From: Cryptomeria japonica
Taxonomy: Eukaryota; Streptophyta; Pinopsida; Cupressales; Cupressaceae
Length of the DNA: 64,000 nucleotides
Assembly (NCBI RefSeq): GCF_030272615.1
Contig: NC_081405.1
Coordinates: forward strand, 612,472,920 to 612,536,919
Reading direction: 5' to 3'
Shown piece by piece: positions 36,201 to 47,027 of the stretch. The notes under the pieces are model-generated. The model did not search any database. It saw nothing but the letters and a program-made list of their open reading frames with translations, and was not told the DNA's origin. How positions within the stretch are numbered: the first letter of the stretch is position 1; each line of letters begins with the position of its first letter. The position numbers and the translations under genes are program-made.

Positions 36201-36821
36201 ATTGTACAAGCTATTTGCATGGTAGAAAGATTCCAAGCTACTCCTAAATAGTCTCACCTGAATGCAGTCAAGAGAATCTTCAGGTATTTGCAAGGAACTA
36301 TTACTTATGGCCTGTGGTATCCAAAGAAAGGAGACTTTGCTTTGCAGGCTTATATTGATGTAGATTGGGAAGGAAGTATTGATGACTAGAAAAGCACAAG
36401 TGGAGGTGCTTTCTACTTAGGAGACCAATTAGTATCCTGGCACCGTAATAAACAAGATTCAGTGTCACTATTTACTGCCGAGGCAGAGTACATAGTAGCT
36501 GCTACTCGTTGTTCACATGTTTTATGGATGAAGTAGACATTGAAAGACATATAGGTGGAGATACCAGAACCCATTCCAATCCGGTGTTATAACTCAAGTG
36601 CAATTAATATCTCCAAGAACACAGTAACGCACTCAAGAACAAAACACATTGCAATCAAGTATCACTTCTTGAGGGAGAAGGTAGCCAACAAGGAGGTCAT
36701 GGTAGAGTATGTTCCTACTGATGAGTAGATTGCTGACATATTTACCAAGCCACTTCCTTTGGGCCCATTTGAGTATTTGAGACAAAAGATGGGAGTTGTC
36801 CCCCCATCTGACAACACTTGA
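36201..36821 (+). pseudogene. pol: Copia-1 RNase H
   Basis: AYIDVDWEGSIDD, STSGGAFYLGDQLVSW, TAEAEYIVAATRCSHVLWMK, NSSAINISKN and HIAIKYHFLREKV, then the conserved copia end ADIFTKPLPLGPFEYLR. The third acidic residue (CD.SSAI in the family) reads CYNSSAI. Stops at about 36196, 36248, 36388, 36533, 36551 and 36726. Confidence 0.9.
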
Positions 36822-37027
36822 ATGCATAGGTAATTGAATGATTCAGGGGGATTCAACCATTTCTACTATCTTATGAGTCTTGAATCATGAAGCATGGACA
36901 CAAGGGAAGAGTGTGTCTTAATTTGATGCAATCAAGGGAGAGATTATTGGTGTCAGACTAAGGTTCCCTTTGCCATTGCTGTTAAAGGGGGAGAGAAACC
37001 AGAAAAGAAGATGTTGACATCAATGCC

Positions 37028-37039
37028 AAAGGGGGAGAT
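37028..37039 (+). promoter_or_regulatory. Copia-1 polypurine tract
   Basis: aaagggggagat immediately before the TG of the 3' LTR; the same string precedes the Copia-Y LTR at 62332. Confidence 0.9.
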
Positions 37040-38727
37040 TGTTGGCATTGAGTTGTCATTGATGTCCAACCGGTATTGCAGGTAGGCTACCGACAAAGGT
37101 ATGTCATCTGGTATGAAGGAGAGTGAACCAATATGGTGGAAGACAAGTAGTTATTGAGACTATCAAGTGACTTCACTGGTATGGGGTGAGATACATGTGT
37201 GTGTGTGTAAGCATGCTGAGTGATAACTAGTCTGGAGTTTGGCTGCATGTTTATGATGAAGAGGTAGATTGTTAAAGTAATCACAAATCACCAGAGGTGA
37301 AGATGTGCTACCAGTTAAGTGTGAACTACCAGTTAAGATATGCTAGGTAAATGCATGTACCGATATGAGTTTTCTGAATATTCAAGTATGAACCGACTGT
37401 GTGTCGATGAGCTAAGTGATTGACCATTGTGATGCCATGTGGAAATGAGGTGGAAAACATGCAGAGGTTAGTGAAGCCTCCATAGACATGGTTGTTGAAA
37501 CAACTAGTTGACATTAATGAAACAACCAAAAATCACAGAATTGTAACTGACTGATGCGGCTCGAGGAAGAAAGAATAACAGAGGATGATCGGGGAGTAGT
37601 TGGCACCTTGATCAAAGCAAAGAAATCAAATTACAAGAAGATCTCAAGAAGGAAATAGCTGAGCTTTTTAAGAGCTGATAGATTTCAAGGTAGAAAATTA
37701 TGTACGAGATTTCTATCTTTAGCAAGTATGCATTGGATAATGGAAAACATGTACAAATGTATTTCTGGAGTACATGTGATCGATCTAAGATATACTAGAT
37801 CAGATCTCATGCAGATTGTGTCGGGTAAAGGAAACCCTAACCGCCCCAAGTTTGAATCGTTTCTTGGTGGGAAAGCTGAAGTTTAAATACGATGACTAGA
37901 GACTGTGATTGTTGCTGTTGCAGAGTGAAGACAAGTGTAAAATTGTTGTCTGAGAGATGAAGAGATAAACACTTCAAGTGTTTATGAGCGAAGATTTGAC
38001 TGATAAGGAGAAGGAGAGTAAATCGATGTAAGGAACAACCGGTGGAGTGTTCATTGACAACTGATGTGACAAATTGCCAGAAGCTGTGCTTAATTAAGGG
38101 TGATCGAGTGTGAGTTGAAGGTGAAAAGACATTGCGAGAGGGGACTTAGACAAGTGATCAACAAAGTCAGGTTGCAGAGGGAGTGAAGAAGTATATAGAG
38201 TGGTAAGGCTGAAACTGACATAGAAGAATATTGTAAGGTTACAAAACTTCATTTGCAATAGTGATTTTATTTGTATAGCTATGCTTTATTTTTTGTTCAC
38301 TAAGTTGTATCTTAGTGTAGGGGTTGTAGCCCCTTTAGGTTGTAGCCTATAAATTATGCAGGGGTTGGTGCTCCTTTGAGTTGGTGCTCATAAATCAGGG
38401 GTTGGTGCTCCTTGGGTTGGTGCCCTAAATATTGTAATCAGAGTTTGATTGTGAGGTTGGATTGGAGTAGTAGATCTCTAATAACTATTCCCACCGAGGT
38501 TTTTCCCACATTGGGTTTTCTTCATATAAATCTTGTGTTGTGTGATGTATTCTTATTCATGTGTAATGTTGATGTTTTAGCTATTCCTTCCACATACTCT
38601 ACTTGCATTGTTTAAGTTACCATTTAGGACTCAACTCGTCCTCTACTTTACCGGTATCTCTCTATTAATGAAGAAGAGTTTAAATCACTGATTTACTCCC
38701 CCTCTCAGTGATCCATTGTGTCCAGCA
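37040..38727 (+). repeat. Copia-1 3' LTR
   Basis: TGTTGGCATTGAG ... GTGTCCAGCA, partner of 26939-28595. Extra copies of 'aggggttggtgctc' lie at 38359-38425. Confidence 0.95.
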
Positions 38728-38732
38728 TGTTG
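38728..38732. repeat. Copia-1 target-site duplication, right copy
   Basis: tgttg, partner of 26934-26938. Confidence 0.85.
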
Positions 38733-39245
38733 ACCATCCTGGCCTAGAAGAACTTCTCTTTACCTTTCTACACAAGCTTGCTTCCCCCCATCTTATCCAT
38801 AGGGTCTTCTACCATGTTAAAGTCCCCCCTCTATTATCCTAAGAATATTTTCCAACTCAAACTTCCACTTCCAAAGGTCAATTCTATGCTTATAATCATT
38901 ACGGGCATACACTAAACAAATTCCAAATTCCAACTCATTCACTTTTACCACAACCCACACCACTCTATTACAGGGTGAGCTCCCCCACTTAATCACATAA
39001 TCAGACCACTTCCTACTGAGAAAGATTCATGCCCTCACTTACATTTCAAATTCTTGCTAGTGAAGGAACTAGATTCCCTCCAAATACATTTCAAGTTAAT
39101 ATCTAGCCAGAAATCAAGAAACCATAATTTCTTGCAGCAACAGGATGTCAATGCTTTTGTATAGCTTGAGGAACCTCTTTACAACATATTTCCTATCTGG
39201 GATTTCCAGGCCCCTAACATTCCATAATGCAATGTTAAATTCCAT
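38733..39245 (-). pseudogene. LINE-A ORF2 start: APE endonuclease N-terminus
   Basis: The ATG ending at 39245 opens MEFNIALWNVRGLEIPDRKY, then DILLLQE (catalytic Glu) and, past stops, a GDFNMVEDP-like motif near 38820. These are the standard endonuclease blocks of plant L1. It continues at 26933 on the far side of Copia-1. Confidence 0.85.
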
Positions 39246-39277
39246 GGGGAGACAATAAGCTACACTTCCATAGGGGC

Positions 39278-41140
39278 TTAGAAGCTATTAAAGAATTTAG
39301 GGAGAATGCCTTTAGGCTTGCTACCTGGTTTGGGGTTATTGGTTGACCCAAGAGGTCCTCCCATTTTCTTCTTGAAAACAAATTCTTGATTAGCACCTAG
39401 GGGAGGAGGGTCACTTAAGTTTTTGGCCTTCTTCTGTTTCCAATATACTTTCTTAGATTTGGCCACTTTTTTCTCCAAACTCTTTCATAGCTTCCTCAAT
39501 TAGACTGTCCTTAGATTGGTTCCCATAGGGGACTACAACCCAAGAAGCCCTCTTATCCTCATCATTCAGTCTACTAGAGCCATAGTCTGCCACCTCATCC
39601 AATTGAAGATCACTACCAACCATAGGGGTGTCTGCATTGCAACCCTCACTCCTACCACCAGTGAATTTGGTAACCAAAGTGAATGGGGGGGTAGGGGGGA
39701 CATCATTAGGTAATTGTCTCTTTAATAGGGAATCAAAAAACTTCTACCTATTGAAATTAGCAGAAGAATCTATGCTCAGCTTATTGGACCTCTCCACCTC
39801 TTTATTGCCCTCCCTTTTAGAATTAGGCATCACCTCACTGGAGACAGGGGTGGGGTGTCTCAAGGAACCATCTCTATCACTGGTAGTGACCTCCACTATA
39901 GGGGGATCAATCTCCTCAATCCTGACATTGTCACCTTTGGACTTTCACCTAGAATCCAGGATGCCCTGCATCCTTTCTTAGGTCTCATTCAATTTTTTGA
40001 ATTTTTCCAAAATAATTTGCCGTGCATTGAGTTTTCTATGGTTAGGAAAAGCTACTCTAGAGGGGACATAGTCTCCCTAGGGCACATCGGTTTCAACAGA
40101 AGGGGGAGAGGTAGTCGAAGATTGAATCACTTTCCTAATTTTAGCACACAAGGCTTCTATTTTATCCATCACAAGGCTGGATGGAATGGAGTCAAATGAT
40201 CCACCAAGAGGGTCAGACAAAGTGATAGATAATGGAGAGGATGACAAAGAATTTGGGGTAGTGACTGGAGGTTGTATAGGGGTAGGGTTGGGTATATCTC
40301 TAGGTCTAGCATTATTAGAAGGTTTATTAAAGAGGGAAATTAATGCAGATACGACCCTCCCTCCTATAGAGAAAGCAAGCATTAAGCCCTCCCAAATATT
40401 CAATAGGGAAAGAAATAGTTTTGTTAGAAAGTTAAACATTTGTTGTCTGGTAGCTCTTTTCCAGGTTCAAGGGAAATCAATAATCTAACATTCATATGAG
40501 GCAGAAGAGACACAAAGGCATCCATTCACAAAACCTTACCCAAGGGTTCAACCAAATTAGGTATGACATTCTAGAGATAAGGGGGCATATTTTTTTATAG
40601 TAACCCATCTAGGGCATGATAGAGCCAGTATCACTAGTGTTAGCCGTTGAGTCCCAAGAAATTGCTCTAAGGCATCCCGACCCTATGGTCCAAAACTGTC
40701 TATTAACCACTTCTTCTTGGCTCTTAGGGTTATTGGAAAATATCAAGAACATGCCCTTCTGCACTATCTGACAGAAGGAAAAAGAAAAACCCAATTTCTT
40801 AGCCCAAACATTATGCAATGAATTGTTAAGGAAGTTCCTAGATGGTCTTACTCATATCCAAGGCCGCAAGAAAAATTGTCGTATTCTTAAGCCTACTTTT
40901 CTCTGAAGCAATAACATTAGCCATTTGAAAATTAGGGCAAAAAACCAATGACAAGGAAGAGGGAACCTTACCTCCTCCTCTGCTGCTAGCTCCATCCTTG
41001 GGTTGCTCTCCTTTTGGCAAGAATATGGTACCTTTTGGGAGCACCACTGAATCGGCCACCACCTACTTGAACAATTTCGCTCCTCCTTTCACCAAACCTT
41101 CCACAGACCTTTGAATGTTGCTAGGTGATTTGAGGTCCAT
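39278..41140 (-). pseudogene. LINE-A ORF1 (DUF4283-type)
   Basis: The ATG ending at 41140 opens MDLKSPSNIQRSVEGLVKGG. A DUF4283-like middle region follows (40818-40440: HNVWAKKLGFSFSFCQ, MFLIFSNNPKSQEEVVNRQFW), then a long Ser/Pro-rich C-terminal region (40439-39278) ending ILPKFFNSF, 32 bp before the ORF2 ATG. Stops and frame changes are frequent. The spacing between ORF1 and ORF2 is like that in LINE-B. Confidence 0.8.
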
Positions 41141-41290
41141 CAAAATGAGATGATGCCTACATTAATTACACTCAATCCAATAGAGTTCGGCCAACCCTCA
41201 ACTTGTGTAAGGCAAGACTCACACGAGTGGCCGACCAAGCGAGGGTATGAGAGGTTACAAGTTGCAGAGTGCTCGTCTGACCAATATCAT

Positions 41291-41307
41291 TCAAGAAGGG
41301 TTGTCTT
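41291..41307. repeat. LINE-A target-site duplication, right copy
   Basis: tcaagaagggttgtctt, partner of 15355-15371. Confidence 0.93.
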
Positions 41308-42850
41308 CAAAAAAGGTACCACTTTTTGATGGATCAAATTGTTATTTTTGGAGTGTGAGGATGGAAGCATATTTGATGGCCCTAGGGTTTGATGTTTTCC
41401 AATTAGTTGTGGATGGTTATGATATAACCAATAATCCTCCAAGAGATTGAGTTGGGAATAAGAATTTTGAAAATATTACCAAGGTAAGGAATGCTATTTT
41501 ATGTGGTTTGTCTAAATTTGAGTTTTGAAGATCATGCATTACTGGATGACGAAGAAAGAGTGGGTTAAGTTATAGAATATATATGAAGGAGATGAGAAGG
41601 TAAAGCAAGCAAAGCTTCAAATCTATTGAATTTGATTTGAAAGTTTGAAAATGAAGGAAGAGAAGAATGTTTCTACATTCCTACTCTAGGTCGATGAAGT
41701 TTTTAGTTCTATCAGGTGAAGACATGAAGGAGGCCATGATTGTGAAAAGGTACTCAGATTTGTTCCCTCAATATTTTATGCTAAGGCATATGATGTTGAA
41801 GAAGCTAAATATTTGGATGAATTAACTATGGATGAGTTGCATGGAATTTTATCTGCCTATTAGATGAGGATTAATGCTAAAAAAAATATTAACTAAAGAG
41901 GTTGCATTTGCTGTGTCCAAGAAGCAAGAAGATTTAGATTTAGATGGTGAGTTATATTCAAAAGAAGCTAACTTTGTCAGAAGGTTGCAAAGAGGTTCCA
42001 GTAATAATAAAGGTAAGTTCCCTTTCAAATGTTTTAATTATGGTGAGACATGACATTATATGGCCAAGTGTCCATACAAGGACTCTAATAATGAAGTAAA
42101 AAGAATGCTAAGAATTATTTCTCTAAGAAGAGGAATTTCAAAAGAACTTAAAAAGTTTCTTTAAAAATGAAGATCATTGTTCATTTGACAAAGATGAAGA
42201 TGAAGGAACTTCAAGGAATGAAAGTGAAAAATCTATATTCATGGCAATAAAGACTTATGTTGGTGATATTGGAATGAAGTCATCAAGAGGCTGGAGAAGA
42301 GGATTGCTGAAGAAGTGAAAGCTAAAGAAAAATTGTCTTGGAATCTTGACAAGGCGGAGAAAATGGTCATTGATTTGAAGATTAAGTGGAATAAGAAAAA
42401 AGGATTGAAGAAGTAATGACATAAAAACTACTGACAAGAAGCACAAACCACAAAAAACTAGAGGCAAATATTGTGTCATTAAGAAGAGATTTGGAAAAAG
42501 AAAATAGTTAGCTAAGTTTGGGAAAAGAATTGAGATCTTGGATCAGGTAATTGAAAGTCAAATATTTCCACATATCAAAACCATTTTTTTTATAGAGGTT
42601 AAGGAGGGAAAGATAGTTGAGCAACCCATGAAGTTAGTTGGAGAGAATCTAGAAGAAAATGGATCTGGAAGTTCAGGATGTGCACGTCGTAACAACCAAA
42701 GAGAGAAAGAAGGTGGATGATGATTTCACTCAAGTGCAAAAATAGAATAGGAGACTAAGAAGAAAAGAATCAAGAGGACAAGGATCAAATACTAGGTTCA
42801 ATTATTCCTTTTTTGGCTATTGTTTTAATTGCAATTATTTTGGTCATAAG
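41308..42850 (+). pseudogene. gag: Copia-X gag, after the LINE-A interruption
   Basis: Continues the frame begun at 15338: SKKVPLFDGSNCYFWSVRMEAYLMALGFDVFQLVVDGYD. Later, in patches, VAFAVSKKQEDLDLDG, a degenerate zinc knuckle CFNYGET.HYMAKC at about 42028, a lysine-rich coiled-coil-like tail, and a second knuckle CFNCNYFGHKVVDC at about 42823. Stops and small indels throughout; older looking than Copia-1. Confidence 0.82.
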
Positions 42851-43139
42851 GTAGTTGATTGTAGAAAGGGTTTGGTAGGAATAAATAACTTTGTTAGCAT
42901 AAATGTTTTCACCCCATTATTTGATTTTAATATTATTTGTCATAAGTGCAACATTTTTGGACATAATTCAAGAAACTATAGAAGCAATTATTGATTCCTC
43001 CTATGCCAAATGCTAAGGGAAATAAATCAATGAGTTAGAACATTGATTTTGGGAAATATTGGAAGAAAAAATTGAAAGGACTAGGAATAGAGAAGTCCAT
43101 GGTGTCTTAGACTGCATTATATGATAAGAATGGGAAGAA

Positions 43140-43717
43140 TCTATGGATTATTAACAATGAATGTTCAAGCCACATGACTAGAGATAAGAGAAAGTTCATA
43201 CAATTTAGAAGTATGATATAGGAGATGTTACTCTTGGTAATAAATTTGTTGCTAGGATTACTGGTAAGGTTAATTTGAGTCTTGATGGTGAAAAAAATTA
43301 AAAATACGATGTTATATATGTTGAAGGTTTGAAATATAATATTTTGAGTGTTAGTCAGATGTGTGATAGAGGTTACAATCTATCATCCAATGTAAAAGGC
43401 TATTAAATTAAGAAGATTGATATTGGTGAAATAGTTGTGGAAGTAAGCATGACTAATAGTGATGTGTATCATCTTAGTGAAGTTAATGGGCATAATTGAT
43501 TTTCCATACAAATGGAAGAGAGTTGGATTTGGCACAAAAGATTGGGACATGTCAAATTTGATGATCTTGTGAGAATTAGCTCAAATGGAATGGTGAGAAA
43601 CATGGCTAAGATAAAGAAGATTCCATCTATGAGTTGCAAACCATGCCATGAGGTCAATCAGACAAAGAACAAATTTCATACAAAGGATTACTCAGCAACA
43701 AAGGCATTGGACTTGAT
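43140..43717 (+). pseudogene. pol: Copia-X protease and GAG-pre-integrase fragment
   Basis: LWIINNECSSHMTRDKRKF is a protease block whose DSG triad has decayed to NNE. YVEGLKYNILSVSQMCDRGY and then WIWHKRLGHVKFDDLVRISS and CKPCHEVNQTKNKFHTKDY (GAG-pre-integrase) follow. The frame then meets Copia-Y sequence near 43718, where integrase should begin. Confidence 0.85.
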
Positions 43718-43799
43718 AAAGAAGGGTTCACTAGAGTCAATAAAGTGAGTAGAAGACACTCGGTGAGACAAAGGTTTGCCGGTCCAAAGAGACAGTAAT

Positions 43800-44260
43800 G
43801 GTATGTACCCAAATTCCATGGTTACCGTTACCAGTGTAATAAGTTTGGTAATAGAATTTTTGATTGCAGTTTGTTGCGTAAGCCCCCTACTAGTTTTGAA
43901 AGTAGAAATTCATTTTCTGCACTCTGGGAGATGAATGCCACTTGTTATCAATGTATTGGTTTTGGTCATAAGAGTTATGAATGTAGGAGAAGTTAGCCGG
44001 TATCTTACAATAGTTTTTCAAATTCATCATTCAATGTCAATGTGAAATGCAATCATTGTCAAAATGTTGGCCACATTGCAAAGCATAACTTAGGACATCT
44101 AAGCAAAAGAAGTCAGTACCTAATCAAAGACCAGAAGCAAAATCAAAGAAGAAAATTTCAACTAACAAGAAGAAGGAATCCAACCCGGTTTGGGTTGAAA
44201 AGGATAAGAATAAGGCAAAATCAAGTCTGAATGTCCAGACTGCCCTTCATGCAGAAAGAA
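43800..44260 (+). pseudogene. gag: Copia-Y gag tail with Cys/His motifs
   Basis: Patches read YVPKFHGYRYQCNKFGNRIFDC, ATCYQCIGFGHKSYECRR and VKCNHCQNVGHIAKH: three successive CCHC-like knuckles, the first and last degenerate. Copia-1 has the same series at 33370-33630. Confidence 0.75.
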
Positions 44261-44262
44261 GA

Positions 44263-44610
44263 AATTTATGGGTAGTTGACATTGGTTGTTCCAATCACAT
44301 GACCAGAGACAAAAAAAAGTTCATCAAGTTTGATTATTGGAATGGAGGTTTAGTGAGATTTGGAGACAACTCTTCCATCAAGATAAAAGGAAAAGGTACT
44401 TTGAACGTAAATGGTAAATTAAGAGCACACAATGTTTTCTATGTGGAAGGCATAAAACATAATTTTTTGAGTCTGAGTCAGGTGTGTGACAAAGGATATA
44501 AGTTCACTTTTGACTCTAACGGTTATCAGATAAGAAAGAAGAGTACCAGACAGATTGCTACAAAAGGAAAAAGGTCAGATGGAAATGTGTACAATCTAAA
44601 GGAATATTTA
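44263..44610 (+). pseudogene. pol: Copia-Y protease
   Basis: WVVDIGCSNHMTRDKKKFIKF (the Ser of the DSG triad reads Ile), RFGDNSSIKIKGKGTLNVNG and HNVFYVEGIKHNFLSLSQVCDKGYKF, ending NVYNLKEY. The frame is open from 44299 to 44643, across the deletion junction. Confidence 0.85.
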
Positions 44611-45540
44611 TCTCTCAAACCAAGTATGCAAGAGATATGTTGAAGAAGTTTCAGATGGAAGACCAAAAATTGGTAAGTACCCCCATGGTGAGTAGATGCA
44701 AGTTGAGCAAGGTTGATGAGTCACCAAAAGTGGATCAGACCCTGTATAGATCCATGATTGGTAGTCTCTTATACCTTACTACCTCAAGAATGGATATAGT
44801 GCAGGCAGTATGTATGGTGGAAAGATTTCAAGCTGCACCTAAATAGTCACATGAGAATGCAGTTAGAAGAATTTTTCAGGTACCTACAAGGAACACTTAA
44901 TTATGGCTTATGTTATCCAAAGCAAGGAGATTTCACTTTACAGGCCTACACTAATGCTGATTAGGCAAGTTATATCGATGATCGAAAAAGTATAAGTGGT
45001 GGTGCATTCTTTTTAGGTGACCAATTAGTTTCATGGCAAAACAAGAAGCAGGATTCAGTCTCCTTATCTACTGCTGAGGCAAAATATATTGTTGCTGCTA
45101 CATGTTAATCTCAGGTGTTATGGATGAAGCAGACCCTCAAGGACATTCAGATAGAAATATCTGACCCTATTTCAATCTGGTGTGATAAATCAAGTGCAAT
45201 CAACATTTCAAAGAATCCAATTAGGCACTCAAGCACAAATCACATTGCTATCAAACACCACTTTCTCATAGAGAAGGTTGTAGAGAAAGAAGTGAAGGTA
45301 GAATATGTTCCTACAAGTGAACAAGCTGCTGATATATTTACCAAACCTCTACCGGTAAACACATTTGAATATCTAAGACACAAGTTAGGAGTTTATCACC
45401 AACTTTATGCACTTAAATGTGTATGGAGATTTCCTACAAGTGAACAAGTTGCTGATATCTTCACAAAACCTCTACCGATAAACACATTTGAATATCTAAG
45501 ACACAAGTTAGGAGTTTTCTCACCAAATTTATGCACTTAA
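44611..45540 (+). pseudogene. pol: Copia-Y RT end and RNase H
   Basis: After a deletion at about 44610 the sequence resumes at the RT thumb (MLKKFQMEDQKLVSTPMVSR, LYRSMIGSLLYLTTSRMD), then RNase H: STAEAKYIVAA, VLWMKQTLKDIQIEISDPIS, CDKSSAINISKNPIRHS and HIAIKHHFLIEKVVEKEVKVEY. The end motif ADIFTKPLPVNTFEYLRHKLG occurs twice because of a 122-bp tandem duplication at 45309-45554. Several stops. Confidence 0.88.
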
Positions 45541-45554
45541 ATGTGTATGGAGAT
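45309..45554 (+). repeat. 122-bp tandem duplication at the RNase H end of Copia-Y
   Basis: Copy 1 is 45309-45430 and copy 2 is 45431-45554; both run from 'ttcctacaagtgaacaag' to 'gtatggagat'. They differ at a handful of bases. Confidence 0.93.
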
Positions 45555-45872
45555 CTGTGGTTCAGGGGGAGTTCATAGCCATACATTTTTTTTGACTCTT
45601 GGATAATATGCTGGACATAGAGGGAGATCAGACGTCTGTATGGCAGTACTGGCTAGTTTGAATCTTTGGGAAGTTATTTATTCAATTTGTCTATCTACCA
45701 AAGTCACAAACAACTTGACCATCAGGGGAGAATGTGCTCATCAGTCTATGTTTGTGGTCATTTTCAGTATCCATTCAATTTGTACTTAATAAAAATCACA
45801 AATTGGACCGCAGGTTGAAAGGGAAAAGTAGTCTGGCCTACTGAGAGATAAAGTATAGTAGTTCATGAATTA

Positions 45873-45877
45873 CCTAC
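45873..45877. repeat. Tat-2 target-site duplication, left copy
   Basis: cctac, identical to 62168-62172. Confidence 0.9.
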
Positions 45878-46658
45878 TGTAGACACCCAAAATTGTCATG
45901 TCTAATTAAATAAATATTTTATTTATTTAATTATCTAAGCCTAATTCTTCTATTAATTAAATAAATCCTTATTTATTTAATTAATTCATTTATCCTCTTC
46001 TAGCCTTATTTCTCATTTAAATAAATACATTTATTTATTTAAATTATCATTTTCCTAAATTAAATAAATATTTTATTTATTTAATTATCCCACTTCTTCT
46101 ATTAATTAAATAAATCTTTATTTATTTAATTAATTCATTATCTTTTTCTACACATGACACATGTCATTCATCTCTCAATTCATACACTACCTACCCCTTT
46201 CATTATTTTACTATTTCTTCTACCTACCCTCTAATCCTAGCCGACCTCTCTTTTTACACCTCTCAATCTTAACCCTCCATTTCATATTGTGTCTTCTATT
46301 TAAGGAGATGCTTCCTTCATTGTCAAACCCTAATGCCTAATCACTCATGCTAATGATCACTTGGCTACACTACGATCCTACTTGCAACCACATTCCGTTC
46401 TTTGTTGAGCTCTTGTGCATATTAAAATCTGAGAGCAAATATATCAAGCAAGATCAATGGAGATAGGAAGAATGGAGATCAAAACCCTATTGGACATGTG
46501 ATTGGTATAATCTTTGTGATTTTGAGTTATTTGCATTGTCTTAGGTAATCTTCATATGTTATGGTGGATCTTTGTTCATTGTTAGGCTAGGGTTTAGTGG
46601 TTGGATTCATTTAGCCTTTCAATATTGTTGTTATTGTTATCCATTTTCACCATAAACA
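45878..46658 (+). repeat. Tat-2 5' LTR
   Basis: TGTAGACACCC ... CCATAAACA, 781 bp. The first 270 bp are AT-rich with repeated attaattaaataaat blocks. A TATA-like tatttaag at 46297-46304 is the likely core promoter. Confidence 0.97.
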
Positions 46659-46661
46659 TTT

Positions 46662-46679
46662 TGGCACGCCCGGTGGGAC
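46662..46679 (+). promoter_or_regulatory. Tat-2 primer-binding site
   Basis: tggcacgcccggtgggac, three bases after the LTR. TGG matches a tRNA CCA end; I cannot name the tRNA with confidence. Confidence 0.75.
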
Positions 46680-46770
46680 TCTTGTCCCTTTGCATTTAAC
46701 ATTTTTGTTGCAGATTTTGCATTTTTGAAGTTGCAGATCGGACAATTTTCGACGACATTTTAGGTTTTTC

Positions 46771-47027
46771 CGCGTCTGCGAGCGTTCGGATCGCGTTTTT
46801 GTGTTTCAGAAGCGTCTGCAATATCGTGAATCGCGTCTGTGTTTTTGCCAGAATTTATTTTGCAGGTTTCTGGAGCCGCGTCTGTGAATTGAAAACGCGT
46901 TTGTGTCGAATATGCCCGCGTCTGTGTTCGAAAAAAACGTCTGTGTTCTGTGAGCGCGTCTGTGCATCACAGAACCGCGTCTGTGTCATACAGACGCGTT
47001 TGTGTCTGGTATAACTGCATCTGTGCT
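46771..47027 (+). repeat. Minisatellite array 1, core cgcgtctgtg
   Basis: About twelve degenerate units spaced roughly 20 bp, each with cgcgtctgtg or a close variant (cgcgtttgtg, gcatctgtg). Confidence 0.88.

Larger units (their letters stand above)
26939..38727 (+). mobile_element. Copia-1: Ty1/copia LTR retrotransposon inserted in LINE-A
   Basis: Has both LTRs (26939-28595, 1657 bp; 37040-38727, 1688 bp), the TSD tgttg, a tRNA-Met-type primer-binding site, gag, protease, integrase, RT and RNase H in copia order, and a polypurine tract. Over the first 260 bp roughly a tenth of LTR positions differ by eye, so it is old. Many stops. Its gag holds a 2.9-kb foreign block. Confidence 0.95.
15372..41290 (-). 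mobile_element. LINE-A: L1-type retrotransposon, split by LINE-B and Copia-1
   Basis: Minus-strand LINE flanked by the 17-bp TSD tcaagaagggttgtctt at 15355-15371 and 41291-41307. The plus-strand T-run at 15371-15376 is its short poly(A) tail. Its own DNA is 15372-18251, 26091-26938 and 38733-41290, about 6.3 kb. It encodes ORF1 (DUF4283-like) and ORF2 (APE endonuclease, RT, zf-RVT). I see no RNase H at its 3' end, unlike LINE-B. Many stops; dead. Confidence 0.9.
43718..45877 (+). mobile_element. Copia-Y: truncated and internally deleted copia element
   Basis: Begins in the middle of a Gag tail (WYVPKFHGYRYQCNKFG), passes a CCHC and a protease, loses integrase and most of RT, then has the RT end and RNase H. 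Its 5' LTR and gag start are missing. It continues at 62173 on the other side of Tat-2 to its LTR at 62344. Closest in this window to Copia-1. Confidence 0.85.
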
